Positions 1-15,000 of a stretch of 64,000 nt of DNA are shown piece by piece (position 1 is the stretch's first letter; each line of letters opens with the position of its first letter). Under the pieces are notes generated by a model. It was not told the origin of the DNA. It worked only from the letters and a program-made list of their open reading frames with translations, and did not search any database. Source of the DNA: Siphonodentalium dalli (taxonomy: Eukaryota; Mollusca; Scaphopoda; Gadilida; Siphonodentaliidae); assembly GCA_032622095.1 (NCBI GenBank), contig CP136064.1, positions 149,919,819 through 149,983,818 of the forward strand, written 5' to 3'. A program made the translations under genes and the position numbers.

Positions 1-436
1 CCTACCCGCCTTACAGAAAACCCGGACCAGTTGACCCTCGGTTGACCACCTACAGATATCCTGGGGGGATGGTACGTAAAAATCGACCAATTTTGAAGGA
101 AATTTCGTATAGTATGAGTATTTAGTGGCACAAGCTGTCGCTTTATGCCCACATAATCACCATTCCTACCCTTACAGAAAACCCGGACCAGTTGACCCTC
201 GGTTGACCACCTACATATATCCTGGGGGGATGGTAGGTAAAAATCGACCAATTTTGAAGGACATTTCGTATAGTTTGAGTATTTAGTGGCACAAGCTGTC
301 ACTTTATGCCCACATAATAACCATTCCTACCCGCCTTACAGAAAAACCAGACCAGTTGACCCTTGGTTGACCACCTACAGATATCCTGGGGGATGGTACG
401 TAAAAATCGACCAATTTTGAAGGAAATTTCGTATAG

Positions 437-512
437 CCTCGGTTGACCACCTACAGATATCCTGGGGGATGGTACGTAAAAATCGACCAATTTTGAAGGA
501 AATTTCGTATAG
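437..512 (-). repeat. Truncated 76-bp satellite monomer marking higher-order blocks
   Basis: A monomer lost about 88 bp, so that CGTATAG joins directly to CCTCGGTTGACC. The same junction occurs eight times in array 1, with the short monomer beginning at 437, 3457, 6647, 11143, 12036, 14566, 18241 and 21913. The spacings are 3020, 3190, 4496, 893, 2530, 3675 and 3672 bp. An identical rare deletion in eight places means block duplication of a single event, not eight separate deletions. It is the clearest marker for reading the array's history. Confidence 0.9.
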
Positions 513-3500
513 TATGAGTATTTAGTGGCACAAGCTGTCGCTTTATGCCCACATAATCACCATTCCTACAAGCCTTACAGAAAACCCGGACCAGTTGACC
601 CTCGGTTGACCGCCTACAGATATCCTGTAGGGATGGTACGTAAAAATCAACCAATATTGAAGGAAATTACGTATAGTTTGAGTATTTAGTGGCAACAAGC
701 TGTCGCTTTATACCCACATAATCACCATTCATGCCCGCTTTACAGAAAACCCGGACCAGTTTACCCTCGGTTGACCACCTTCAGATATCCTGGGGGGATG
801 GTACGTAAAAATCGACCAATTTTGAAGGAAATTACGTATAGTTTGAGTATTTAGTGGCAACAAGCTGTCGCTTTATACCCACATAATCACCATTCCTACC
901 CGCCTTACAGAAAATCCGGACCAGTTGACCCTCGGTTGACCACCTACAGATATCCTGGGGGGATGGTACGTAAAAATCGACCAATTTTGAAGGAAATTTC
1001 GTATAGTATGAGTATTTAGTGGCACAAGCTGTCGCTTTATGCCAACATAATCACCATTCCTGCCCTTACAGAAAACCCGGACCAGTTGACCCTCGGTTGA
1101 CCACCTACAGATATCCTGGGGGATGGTACGTAAAAATCGACCAATTTTGAAGGAAATTTCGTATAGTTTGAGTATTTAGTGGCACAAGCTGTCGCTTTAT
1201 GCCCACATAATCACCATTCCTAGCCGCCTTACAGAAAATCCGGACCAGTTGACCCTCGGTTGACCACCTACAGATATCCTGGGGGGGGGATGGTACGTAA
1301 AAATCGACCAATTTTGAAGAACATTTCGTATAGTTTGAGTATTTAGTGGCACAAGCTGTCGCTTTATGCCCATATAATCACCATTCCTACCCGCCTTACA
1401 GAAAACCCGGTCCAGTTGACCCTCGGTTGACCACCTACAGATATCCTGGGGGGATGGTACGTAAAAATCGACCAATTTTGAAGGAAATTTCGTATAGTAT
1501 GAGTATTTAGTGGCACAAGCTGTCGCTTTATGCCCACATAATCACCATTCCTACCCGCCTTACAGAAAAACCAGACCAGTTGACCCTTGGTTGACCACCT
1601 ACAGATATCCTGGGGGATGGTACGTAAAAATCGACCAATTTTGAAGGAAATTTCGTATAGTTTGAGTATTTAGTGGCACAAGCTGTCGCTTTATGCCCAC
1701 ATAATCACTATTCCTACCCGCCTTACAGAAAACCCGGACCATCTGACCCTCGGTTGACCACCTACAGATATCCTGGTGGGATGGTACGTAAAAATCGACC
1801 AATTTTGAAGGAAATTTCGTATAGTATGAGTATTTAGTCGCACAAGCTGTCGCTTTATGCCCACATAATCACCATTCCTACCCTTACAGTAAACCCGGAC
1901 CAGTTGACCCTCGGTTGACCACCTACAGATATCCTGGGGGGGGATGGTACGTAAAAATCAACCAATTTTGAAGGAAATTTCGTATAGTTTGAGTATTTAG
2001 TGGCACAAGCTGTCACTTTATGCCCACATAATCACCAATCCTACCCGCCTTACAGAAAACCCAGACCAGTTGACCCTTGGTTGACCACCTACAGATATCC
2101 TGGGGGATGGTACGTAAAAATCGACCAATTTTGAAGGAAATTTCGTATAGTTTGAGTATTTAGTGGCACAAGCTGTCGCTTTATGCCCACATAATCACCA
2201 TTCCTACCCGCCTTACAGAAAACCCGGACCATTTGACCCTCGGTTGACCACCTACAGATATCCTGGTGGGATGGTACGTAAAAATCGACCAATTTTGAAG
2301 GAAATTTCGTATAGTTTGAGTATTTAGTGGCACAAGCTGTCGCTTTATGCCCACATGATCACCATTCCTACCCGCCTTACAGAAAACCTGGACCAGTTGA
2401 CCCTTGGCTGACCACCTACAGATATCCTGGGTGGATGGTACGTAAAAATCAACCAATATTGAAGGAAATTACGTATAGTTTGAGTATTTAGTGGCAACAA
2501 GCTGTCGCTTAATGCCCACATAATCACCATTCCTACCCGCCTTACAGAAAACCCGGACCAGTTGACCCTCGGTTGACCACCTACAGATATCCTGGGGGGA
2601 TGGTACGTAAAAATCGACCAATTTTGAAGGAAATTTCGTATAGTTTGAGTATTTAGTGGCACAAGCTGTCGCTTTATGCCAACATAATCACCATTCCTGC
2701 CCTTACAGAAAACCCGGACCAGTTGACCCTCGGTTGACCACCTACAGATATCCTGGGGGATGGTACGTAAAAATCGACCAATTTTGAAGGAAATTTCGTA
2801 TAGTTTGAGTATTTAGTGGCACAAGCTGTCGCTTTATGCCCACATAATCACCATTCCTAGCCGCCTTACAGAAAATCCGGACCAGTTGACCCTCGGTTGA
2901 CCACCTACAGATATCCTGGGGGGGATGGTACGTAAAAATCGACCAATTTTGAAGGAAATTTCGTATAGTTTGAGTATTTAGTGGCACAAGCTGTCGCTTT
3001 ATGCCCACATAATCACCATTCCTACCCGCCTTACAGAAAACCCGGACCAGTTGACCCTCGGTTGACCACCTACAGATATCCTGGGGGGATGGTACGTAAA
3101 AATCGACCAATTTTGAAGGAAATTTCGTATAGTATGAGTATTTAGTGGCACAAGCTGTCGCTTTATGCCCACATAATCACCATTCCTACCCTTACAGAAA
3201 ACCCGGACCAGTTGACCCTCGGTTGACCACCTACATATATCCTGGGGGGATGGTAGGTAAAAATCGACCAATTTTGAAGGACATTTCGTATAGTTTGAGT
3301 ATTTAGTGGCACAAGCTGTCACTTTATGCCCACATAATAACCATTCCTACCCGCCTTACAGAAAAACCAGACCAGTTGACCCTTGGTTGACCACCTACAG
3401 ATATCCTGGGGGATGGTACGTAAAAATCGACCAATTTTGAAGGAAATTTCGTATAGCCTCGGTTGACCACCTACAGATATCCTGGGGGATGGTACGTAAA

Positions 3501-6500
3501 AATCGACCAATTTTGAAGGAAATTTCGTATAGTATGAGTATTTAGTGGCACAAGCTGTCGCTTTATGCCCACATAATCACCATTCCTACAAGCCTTACAG
3601 AAAACCCGGACCAGTTGACCCTCGGTTGACCGCCTACAGATATCCTGTAGGGATGGTACGTAAAAATCAACCAATATTGAAGGAAATTACGTATAGTTTG
3701 AGTATTTAGTGGCAACAAGCTGTCGCTTTATACCCACATAATCACCATTCATGCCCGCTTTACAGAAAACCCGGACCAGTTTACCCTCGGTTGACCACCT
3801 TCAGATATCCTGGGGGGATGGTACGTAAAAATCGACCAATTTTGAAGGAAATTTCGTATAGTTTGAGTATTTAGTGGCACAAACTGTCGCTTTATGCCCA
3901 CATAATCACCATTCCTACCAGCCTTACAGAAAACCCGGACCAGTTGACCCTCGGTTGACCACCTACATATATCCTGGGGGGATGGTACGTAAAAATCGAC
4001 CAATTATGAAGGAAATTTCGTATAGTTTGAGTATTTAGTGGCACAAGCTGTCACTTTATGCCCACATAATCACCATTCCTACCCGCCTTACAGAAAACCC
4101 AGACCAGTTGACCCTTGGCTGACCACCTACAGATATCCTGGGGGGATGGTACGTAAAAATCGACCAATTTTGAAGGAAATTACGTGTAGTATGAGTATTT
4201 AGTCGCACAAGCTGTCGCTTTATGCCCACATAATCACCATTCCTACGCTTACAGTAAACCCGGACCAGTTGACCCTCGGTTGACCACCTACAGATATCCT
4301 GGGGGGGGTGGTACGTAAAAATCAACCAATTTTGAAGGAAATTTCGTATAGTTTGAGTATTTAGTGGCACAAGCTGTCGCTTTATGCCCACATAATCACC
4401 ATTCCTAGCCGCCTTACAGAAAACCCGGACCAGTTGACCCTCGGTTGACCACCTACAGATATCCTGGGGGGATGGCACGTAAAAATCGACCAATTTTGAA
4501 GGAAATTTCGTATAGTTTGAGTATTTAGTGGCACAAGCTGTCGCTATATGCCCACATAATCACCATTCCTACCAGCCTTACAGAAAACCCGGACCAGTTG
4601 ACCCTCGGTTGACCGCCTACAGATATCCTGGGGGGATGGTACGTAAAAATCAACCAATATTGAAGGAAATTACGTGTAGTTTGAGTATTTAGTGGCAACA
4701 AGCTGTCGCTTTATACCCACATAATCACCATTCCTACCCGCCTTACAGAAAATCCGGACCAGTTGACCCTCGGTTGACGACCTACAGATATCCTGGGGGG
4801 ATGGTACGTAAAAATCGACCAATTTTGAAGGAAATTTCGTATAGTATGAGTATTTAGTGGCACAAGCTGTCGCTTTATGCCAACATAATCACCATTCCTG
4901 CCCTTACAGAAAACCCGGACCAGTTGACCCTCGGTTGACCACCTACAGATATCCTGGGGGGATGGTTCGTAAAAATCGACCAATTTTGAAGGAAATTTCG
5001 TATAGTTTGAGTATTTAGTGGCACAAGCTGTCGCTTTATGCCCACATAATCACCATTCCTAGCCGCCTTACAGAAAATCCGGACAAGTTGACCCTCGGTT
5101 GACCACCTACAGATATCCTGGGAGGGATGGTACGTAAAAATCGACCAATTTTGAAGGAAATTTCGTATAGTTTGAGTATTTAGTGGCACAAGCTGTCGCT
5201 TTATGCCCACATAATCACCATTCCTACCCGCCTTACAGAAAACCCGGACCAGTTGACCCTCGGTTGACCACCTACAGATATCCTGGGGGGATGGTACGTA
5301 AAACTCGACCAATTTTGAAGGAAATTTCGTATAGTTTGAGTATTTAGTGGTACAAGCTGTCGCTTTATGCCCACATAATCACCATTCCTACCCGCCTTAC
5401 AGAAAACACGGACCAGTTGACCCTCGGTTGACCACCTACAGATATCCTGGGGGGATGGTACGTAAAAATCCACCAATTTTGAAGGAAATTTCGTATAGTT
5501 TGAGTATTTAGTGGCACAAACTGTCGCTTTATGCCCACATAATCACCATTCCTACCCTTACAGTAAACCCGGACCAGTTGACCCTCGGTTGACCACCTAC
5601 AGATATCCTGGGGGGGGGGGGATGGTACGTAAAAATCAACCAATTTTGAAGGAAATTTCGTATAGTTTGAGTATTTAGTGGCACAAGCTGTCGCTTTATG
5701 CCCACATAATCACCATTCCTAGCCGCCTTACAGAAAATCCGGACCAGTTGACCCTCGGTTGACCACCTACAGATATCCTGGGGGGATGGTACGTAAAAAT
5801 CGACCAATTTTGAAGGAAATTTCGTATAGTTTGAGTATTTAGTGGCACAAGCTGTCGCTTTATGCCCACATAATCACCATTCCTACCCGCCTTACAGAAA
5901 ACCCGGACCATTTGACCCTCGGTTGACCACCTACAGATATCCTGGTGGGATGGTACGTAAAAATCGACCAATTTTGAAGGAAATTTCGTATAGTTTGAGT
6001 ATTTAGTGGCACAAGCTGTCGCTTTATGCCCACATGATCACCATTCCTACCCGCCTTACAGAAAACCTGGACCAGTTGACCCTTGGCTGACCACCTACAG
6101 ATATCCTGGGTGGATGGTACGTAAAAATCAACCAATATTGAAGGAAATTACGTATAGTTTGAGTATTTAGTGGCAACAAGCTGTCGCTTTATACCCACAT
6201 AATCACCATTCCTACCCGCCTTACAGAAAATCCGGACCAGTTGACCCTCGGTTGACCACCTACAGATATCCTGGGGGGATGGTACGTAAAAATCGACCAA
6301 TTTTGAAGGAAATTTCGTATAGTATGAGTATTTAGTGGCACAAGCTGTCGCTTTATGCCCACATAATCACCATTCCTACCCTTACAGAAAACCCGGACCA
6401 GTTGACCCTCGGTTGACCACCTACATATATCCTGGGGGGATGGTAGGTAAAAATCGACCAATTTTGAAGGACATTTCGTATAGTTTGAGTATTTAGTGGC

Positions 6501-9500
6501 ACAAGCTGTCACTTTATGCCCACATAATAACCATTCCTACCCGCCTTACAGAAAAACCAGACCAGTTGACCCTTGGTTGACCACCTACAGATATCCTGGG
6601 GGATGGTACGTAAAAATCGACCAATTTTGAAGGAAATTTCGTATAGCCTCGGTTGACCACCTACAGATATCCTGGGGGATGGTACGTAAAAATCGACCAA
6701 TTTTGAAGGAAATTTCGTATAGTATGAGTATTTAGTGGCACAAGCTGTCGCTTTATGCCCACATAATCACCATTCCTACAAGCCTTACAGAAAACCCGGA
6801 CCAGTTGACCCTCGGTTGACCGCCTACAGATATCCTGTAGGGATGGTACGTAAAAATCAACCAATATTGAAGGAAATTACGTATAGTTTGAGTATTTAGT
6901 GGCAACAAGCTGTCGCTTTATACCCACATAATCACCATTCATGCCCGCTTTACAGAAAACCCGGACCAGTTTACCCTCGGTTGACCACCTTCAGATATCC
7001 TGGGGGGATGGTACGTAAAAATCGACCAATTTTGAAGGAAATTTCGTATAGTTTGAGTATTTAGTGGCACAAACTGTCGCTTTATGCCCACATAATCACC
7101 ATTCCTACCAGCCTTACAGAAAACCCGGACCAGTTGACCCTCGGTTGACCACCTACATATATCCTGGGGGGATGGTACGTAAAAATCGACCAATTATGAA
7201 GGAAATTTCGTATAGTTTGAGTATTTAGTGGCACAAGCTGTCACTTTATGCCCACATAATCACCATTCCTACCCGCCTTACAGAAAACCCAGACCAGTTG
7301 ACCCTTGGCTGACCACCTACAGATATCCTGGGGGGATGGTACGTAAAAATCGACCAATTTTGAAGGAAATTTCGTATAGTATGAGTATTTAGTCGCACAA
7401 GCTGTCGCTTTATGCCCACATAATCACCATTCCTACGCTTACAGTAAACCCGGACCAGTTGACCCTCGGTTGACCACCTACAGATATCCTGGGGGGGGGG
7501 TGGTACGTAAAAATCAACCAATTTTGAAGGAAATTTCGTATAGTTTGAGTATTTAGTGGCACAAGCTGTCGCTTTATGCCCACATAATCACCATTCCTAG
7601 CCGCCTTACAGAAAACCCGGACCAGTTGACCCTCGGTTGACCACCTACAGATATCCTGGGGGGATGGCACGTAAAAATCGACCAATTTTGAAGGAAATTT
7701 CGTATAGTTTGAGTATTTAGTGGCACAAGCTGTCGCTTTATGCCCACATAATCACCATTCCTACCAGCCTTACAGAAAACCCGGACCAGTTGACCCTCGG
7801 TTGACCGCCTACAGATATCCTGGGGGGATGGTACGTAAAAATCAACCAATATTGAAGGAAATTACGTGTAGTTTGAGTATTTAGTGGCAACAAGCTGTCG
7901 CTTTATACCCACATAATCACCATTCCTACCCGCCTTACAGAAAATCCGGACCAGTTGACCCTCGGTTGACGACCTACAGATATCCTGGGGGGATGGTACG
8001 TAAAAATCGACCAATTTTGAAGGAAATTTCGTATAGTATGAGTATTTAGTGGCACAAGCTGTCGCTTTATGCCAACATAATCACCATTCCTGCCCTTACA
8101 GAAAACCCGGACCAGTTGACCCTCGGTTGACCACCTACAGATATCCTGGGGGGATGGTTCGTAAAAATCGACCAATTTTGAAGGAAATTTCGTATAGTTT
8201 GAGTATTTAGTGGCACAAGCTGTCGCTTTATGCCCACATAATCACCATTCCTAGCCGCCTTACAGAAAATCCGGACCAGTTGACCCTCGGTTGACCACCT
8301 ACAGATATCCTGGGAGGGATGGTACGTAAAAATCGACCAATTTTGAAGGAAATTTCGTATAGTTTGAGTATTTAGTGGCACAAGCTGTCGCTTTATGCCC
8401 ACATAATCACCATTCCTACCCGCCTTACAGAAAACCCGGACCAGTTGACCCTCGGTTGACCACCTACAGATATCCTGGGGGGATGGTACGTAAAACTCGA
8501 CCAATTTTGAAGGAAATTTCGTATAGTTTGAGTATTTAGTGGTACAAGCTGTCGCTTTATGCCCACATAATCACCATTCCTACCCGCCTTACAGAAAACA
8601 CGGACCAGTTGACCCTCGGTTGACCACCTACAGATATCCTGGGGGGATGGTACGTAAAAATCCACCAATTTTGAAGGAAATTTCGTATAGTTTGAGTATT
8701 TAGTGGCACAAACTGTCGCTTTATGCCCACATAATCACCATTCCTACCCTTACAGTAAACCCGGACCAGTTGACCCTCGGTTGACCACCTACAGATATCC
8801 TGGGGGGGGGATGGTACGTAAAAATCAACCAATTTTGAAGGAAATTTCGTATAGTTTGAGTATTTAGTGGCACAAGCTGTCGCTTTATGCCCACATAATC
8901 ACCATTCCTAGCCGCCTTACAGAAAATCCGGACCAGTTGACCCTCGGTTGACCACCTACAGATATCCTGGGGGGATGGTACGTAAAAATCGACCAATTTT
9001 GAAGGAAATTTCGTATAGTTTGAGTATTTAGTGGCACAAGCTGTCGCTTTATGCCCACATAATCACCATTCCTACCCGCCTTACAGAAAACCCGGACCAT
9101 TTGACCCTCGGTTGACCACCTACAGATATCCTGGTGGGATGGTACGTAAAAATCGACCAATTTTGAAGGAAATTTCGTATAGTTTGAGTATTTAGTGGCA
9201 CAAGCTGTCGCTTTATGCCCACATGATCACCATTCCTACCCGCCTTACAGAAAACCTGGACCAGTTGACCCTTGGCTGACCACCTACAGATATCCTGGGT
9301 GGATGGTACGTAAAAATCAACCAATATTGAAGGAAATTACGTATAGTTTGAGTATTTAGTGGCAACAAGCTGTCGCTTTATACCCACATAATCACCATTC
9401 CTACCCGCCTTACAGAAAATCCGGACCAGTTGACCCTCGGTTGACCACCTACAGATATCCTGGGGGGATGGTACGTAAAAATCGACCAATTTTGAAGGAA

Positions 9501-12035
9501 ATTTCGTATAGTATGAGTATTTAGTGGCACAAGCTGTCGCTTTATGCCAACATAATCACCATTCCTGCCCTTACAGAAAACCCGGACCAGTTGACCCTCG
9601 GTTGACCACCTACAGATATCCTGGGGGATGGTACGTAAAAATCGACCAATTTTGAAGGAAATTTCGTATAGTTTGAGTATTTAGTGGCACAAGCTGTCGC
9701 TTTATGCCCACATAATCACCATTCCTAGCCGCCTTACAGAAAATCCGGACCAGTTGACCCTCGGTTGACCACCTACAGATATCCTGGGGGGGATGGTACG
9801 TAAAAATCGACCAATTTTGAAGGAAATTTCGTATAGTTTGAGTATTTAGTGGCACAAGCTGTCGCTTTATGCCCACATAATCACCATTCCTACCCGCCTT
9901 ACAGAAAACCCGGACCATTTGACCCTCGGTTGACCACCTACAGATATCCTGGTGGGATGGTACGTAAAAATCGACCAATTTTGAAGGAAATTTCGTATAG
10001 TTTGAGTATTTAGTGGCACAAGCTGTCGCTTTATGCCCACATGATCACCATTCCTACCCGCCTTACAGAAAACCTGGACCAGTTGACCCTTGGCTGACCA
10101 CCTACAGATATCCTGGGTGGATGGTACGTAAAAATCAACCAATATTGAAGGAAATTACGTATAGTTTGAGTATTTAGTGGCAACAAGCTGTCGCTTTATA
10201 CCCACATAATCACCATTCCTACCCGCCTTACAGAAAATCCGGACCAGTTGACCTTCGGTTGACCACCTACAGATATCCTGGGGGGATGGTACGTAAAAAT
10301 CGACCAATTTTGAAGGAAATTTCGTATAGTATGAGTATTTAGTGGCACAAGCTGTCGCTTTATGCCAACATAATCACCATTCCTGCCCTTACAGAAAACC
10401 CGGACCAGTTGACCCTCGGTTGACCACCTACAGATATCCTGGGGGATGGTACGTAAAAATCTACCAATTTTGAAGGAAATTTCGTATAGTTTGAGTATTT
10501 AGTGGCACAAGCTGTCGCTTTATGCCCACATAATCACCATTCCTAGCCGCCTTACAGAAAATCCGGACCAGTTGACCCTCGGTTGACCACCTACAGATAT
10601 CCTGGGGGGGATGGTACGTAAAAATCGACCAATTTTGAAGGAAATTTCGTATAGTTTGAGTATTTAGTGGCACAAGCTGTCGCTTTATGCCCACATAATC
10701 ACCATTCCTACCCGCCTTACAGAAAACCCGGACCAGTTGACCCTCGGTTGACCACCTACAGATATCCTGGGGGGATGGTACGTAAAAATCGACCAATTTT
10801 GAAGGAAATTTCGTATAGTATGAGTATTTAGTGGCACAAGCTGTCGCTTTATGCCCACATAATCACCATTCCTACCCTTACAGAAAACCCGGACCAGTTG
10901 ACCCTCGGTTGACCACCTACATATATCCTGGGGGGATGGTAGGTAAAAATCGACCAATTTTGAAGGACATTTCGTATAGTTTGAGTATTTAGTGGCACAA
11001 GCTGTCACTTTATGCCCACATAATAACCATTCCTACCCGCCTTACAGAAAAACCAGACCAGTTGACCCTTGGTTGACCACCTACAGATATCCTGGGGGAT
11101 GGTACGTAAAAATCGACCAATTTTGAAGGAAATTTCGTATAGCCTCGGTTGACCACCTACAGATATCCTGGGGGATGGTACGTAAAAATCGACCAATTTT
11201 GAAGGAAATTTCGTATAGTATGAGTATTTAGTGGCACAAGCTGTCGTTTTATGCCCACATAATCACTATTCCTACCCGCCTTACAGAAAACCCGGACCAG
11301 TTGACCCTCGGTTGACCACCTACATATATCCTGGGTGGATGGTACGTAAAAATCAACCAATTTTGAAGGAAATTTCGTATAGTTTGAGCATTTAGTGGCA
11401 CAAGCTGTCGTTTTATGCCCACATAATCACCATTCCTACCCGCCTTACAGAAAACCCGGTCCAGTTGACCCTCGGTTGACCACCTACATATATCCTGGGG
11501 GGATGGTACGTAAAAATCGACCAATTTTGAAGGAAATTTCGTATAGTTTGAGTATTTAGTGGCACAAGCTGTCACTTTATGCCCACATAATCACCATGCC
11601 TACCCGCCTTACAGAAAACCCAGACCAGTTGACCCTTGGCTGACCACCTACAGATATCCTGGGGAGATGGTACGTAAAAATTGACAAATTTTGAAGGAAA
11701 TTTCGTATAGTATGAGTATTTAGTCGCACAAGCTGTCGCTTTATGCCCACATAATCACCATTCCTACCCTTACAGTAAACCCGGACCAGTTGACCCTCGG
11801 TTGACCACCTACAGAAATCCTGGGGGGGATGGTACGTAAAAATCAACCAATTTTGAAGGAAATTTCGTATAGTTTGAGTATTTAGTGGCACAAGCTGTCA
11901 CTTTATGCCCACATAATCACCAATCCTACCCGCCTTACAGAAAACCCAGACCAGTTGACCCTTGGTTGACCACCTACAGATATCCTGGGGGATGGTACGT
12001 AAAAATCGACCAATTTTGAAGGAAATTTCGTATAG

Positions 12036-15000
12036 CCTCGGTTGACCACCTACAGATATCCTGGGGGATGGTACGTAAAAATCGACCAATTTTGAAGGAA
12101 ATTTCGTATAGTATGAGTATTTAGTGGCACAAGCTGTCGCTTTATGCCCACATAATCACCATTCCTACAAGCCTTACAGAAAACCCGGACCAGTTGACCC
12201 TCGGTTGACCGCCTACAGATATCCTGTAGGGATGGTACGTAAAAATCAACCAATATTGAAGGAAATTACGTATAGTTTGAGTATTTAGTGGCAACAAGCT
12301 GTCGCTTTATACCCACATAATCACCATTCATGCCCGCTTTACAGAAAACCCGGACCAGTTTACCCTCGGTTGACCACCTTCAGATATCCTGGGGGGATGG
12401 TACGTAAAAGTCGACCAATTTTGAAGGAAATTACGTATAGTTTGAGTATTTAGTGGCAACAAGCTGTCGCTTTATACCCACATAATCACCATTCCTACCC
12501 GCCTTACAGAAAATCCGGACCAGTTGACCCTCGGTTGACCACCTACAGATATCCTGGGGGGATGGTACGTAAAAATCGACCAATTTTGAAGGAAATTTCG
12601 TATAGTATGAGTATTTAGTGGCACAAGCTGTCGCTTTATGCCAACATAATCACCATTCCTGCCCTTACAGAAAACCCGGACCAGTTGACCCTCGGTTGAC
12701 CACCTACAGATATCCTGGGGGATGGTACGTAAAAATCGACCAATTTTGAAGGAAATTTCGTATAGTTTGAGTATTTAGTGGCACAAGCTGTCGCTTTATG
12801 CTCACATAATCACCATTCCTAGCCGCCTTACAGAAAATCCGGACCAGTTGACCCTCGGTTGACCACCTACAGATATCCTGGGGGGGGGATGGTACGTAAA
12901 AATCGACCAATTTTGAAGAACATTTCGTATAGTTTGAGTATTTAGTGGCACAAGCTGTCGCTTTATGCCCATATAATCACCATTCCTACCCGCCTTACAG
13001 AAAACCCGGTCCAGTTGACCCTCGGTTGACCACCTACAGATATCCTGGGGGGATGGTACGTAAAAATCGACCAATTTTGAAGGAAATTTCGTATAGTATG
13101 AGTATTTAGTGGCACAAGCTGTCGCTTTATGCCCATATAATCACCATTCCTACCCTTACAGAAAACCCGGACCAGTTGACCCTCGGTTGACCACCTACAT
13201 ATATCCTGGGGGGATGGTAGGTAAAAATCGACCAATTTTGAAGGACATTACGTATAGTTTGAGTATTTAGTGGCACAAGCTGACACTTTATGCCCACATA
13301 ATCACCATTCCTACCCGCCTTACAGAAAAACCAGACCAGTTGACCCTTGGTTGACCACCTACAGATATCCTGGGGGATGGTACGTAAAAATCGACCAATT
13401 TTGAAGGAAATTTCGTATAGTTTGAGTATTTAGTGGCACAAGCTGTCGCTTTATGCCCACATAATCACTATTCCTACCCGCCTTACAGAAAACCCGGACC
13501 ATCTGACCCTCGGTTGACCACCTACAGATATCCTGGTGGGATGGTACGTAAAAATCGACCAATTTTGAAGGAAATTTCGTATAGTTTGAGTATTTAGTGG
13601 CACAAGCTGTCGCTTTATGCCCACATGATCACCATTCCTACCCGCCTTACAGAAAACCTGGACCAGTTGACCCTCGGTTGACCACCTACAGATATCCTGG
13701 GGGGATGGTACGTAAAAATCAACCAATATTGAAGGAAATTTCGTATAGTTTGAGTATTTTAGTGGCACAAGCTGTCGCTTAATGCCCACATAATCACTAT
13801 TCCTACCCGCCTTACAGAAAACCCGGACCAGTTGACCCTCGGTTGACCACCTACATATATCCTGGGTGGATGGTACGTAAAAATCAACCAATTTTGAAGG
13901 AAATTTCGTATAGTTTGAGCATTTAGTGGCACAAGCTGTCGTTTTATGCCCACATAATCACCATTCCTACCCGCCTTACAGAAAACCCGGACCAGTTGAC
14001 CCTCGGTTGACCACCTACATATATCCTGGGGGGATGGTACGTAAAAATCGACCAATTTTGAAGGAAATTTCGTATAGTTTGAGTATTTAGTGGCACAAGC
14101 TGTCACTTTATGCCCACATAATCACCATGCCTACCCGCCTTACAGAAAACCCAGACCAGTTGACCATTGGCTGACACCTACAGATATCCTGGGGAGATGG
14201 TACGTAAAAATTGACAAATTTTGAAGGAAATTTCGTATAGTATGAGTATTTAGTCGCACAAGCTGTCGCTTTATGCCCACATAATCACCATTCCTACCCT
14301 TACAGTAAACCCGGACCAGTTGACCCTCGGTTGACCACCTACAGAAATCCTGGGGGGGATGGTACGTAAAAATCAACCAATTTTGAAGGAAATTTCGTAT
14401 AGTTTGAGTATTTAGTGGCACAAGCTGTCACTTTATGCCCACATAATCACCAATCCTACCCGCCTTACAGAAAACCCAGACCAGTTGACCCTTGGTTGAC
14501 CACCTACAGATATCCTGGGGGATGGTACGTAAAAATCGACCAATTTTGAAGGAAATTTCGTATAGCCTCGGTTGACCACCTACAGATATCCTGGGGGATG
14601 GTACGTAAAAATCGACCAATTTTGAAGGAAATTTCGTATAGTATGAGTATTTAGTGGCACAAGCTGTCGCTTTATGCCCACATAATCACCATTCCTACAA
14701 GCCTTACAGAAAACCCGGACCAGTTGACCCTCGGTTGACCGCCTACAGATATCCTGTAGGGATGGTACGTAAAAATCAACCAATATTGAAGGAAATTACG
14801 TATAGTTTGAGTATTTAGTGGCAACAAGCTGTCGCTTTATACCCACATAATCACCATTCATGCCCGCTTTACAGAAAACCCGGACCAGTTTACCCTCGGT
14901 TGACCACCTTCAGATATCCTGGGGGGATGGTACGTAAAAATCGACCAATTTTGAAGGAAATTTCGTATAGTTTGAGTATTTAGTGGCACAAACTGTCGCT

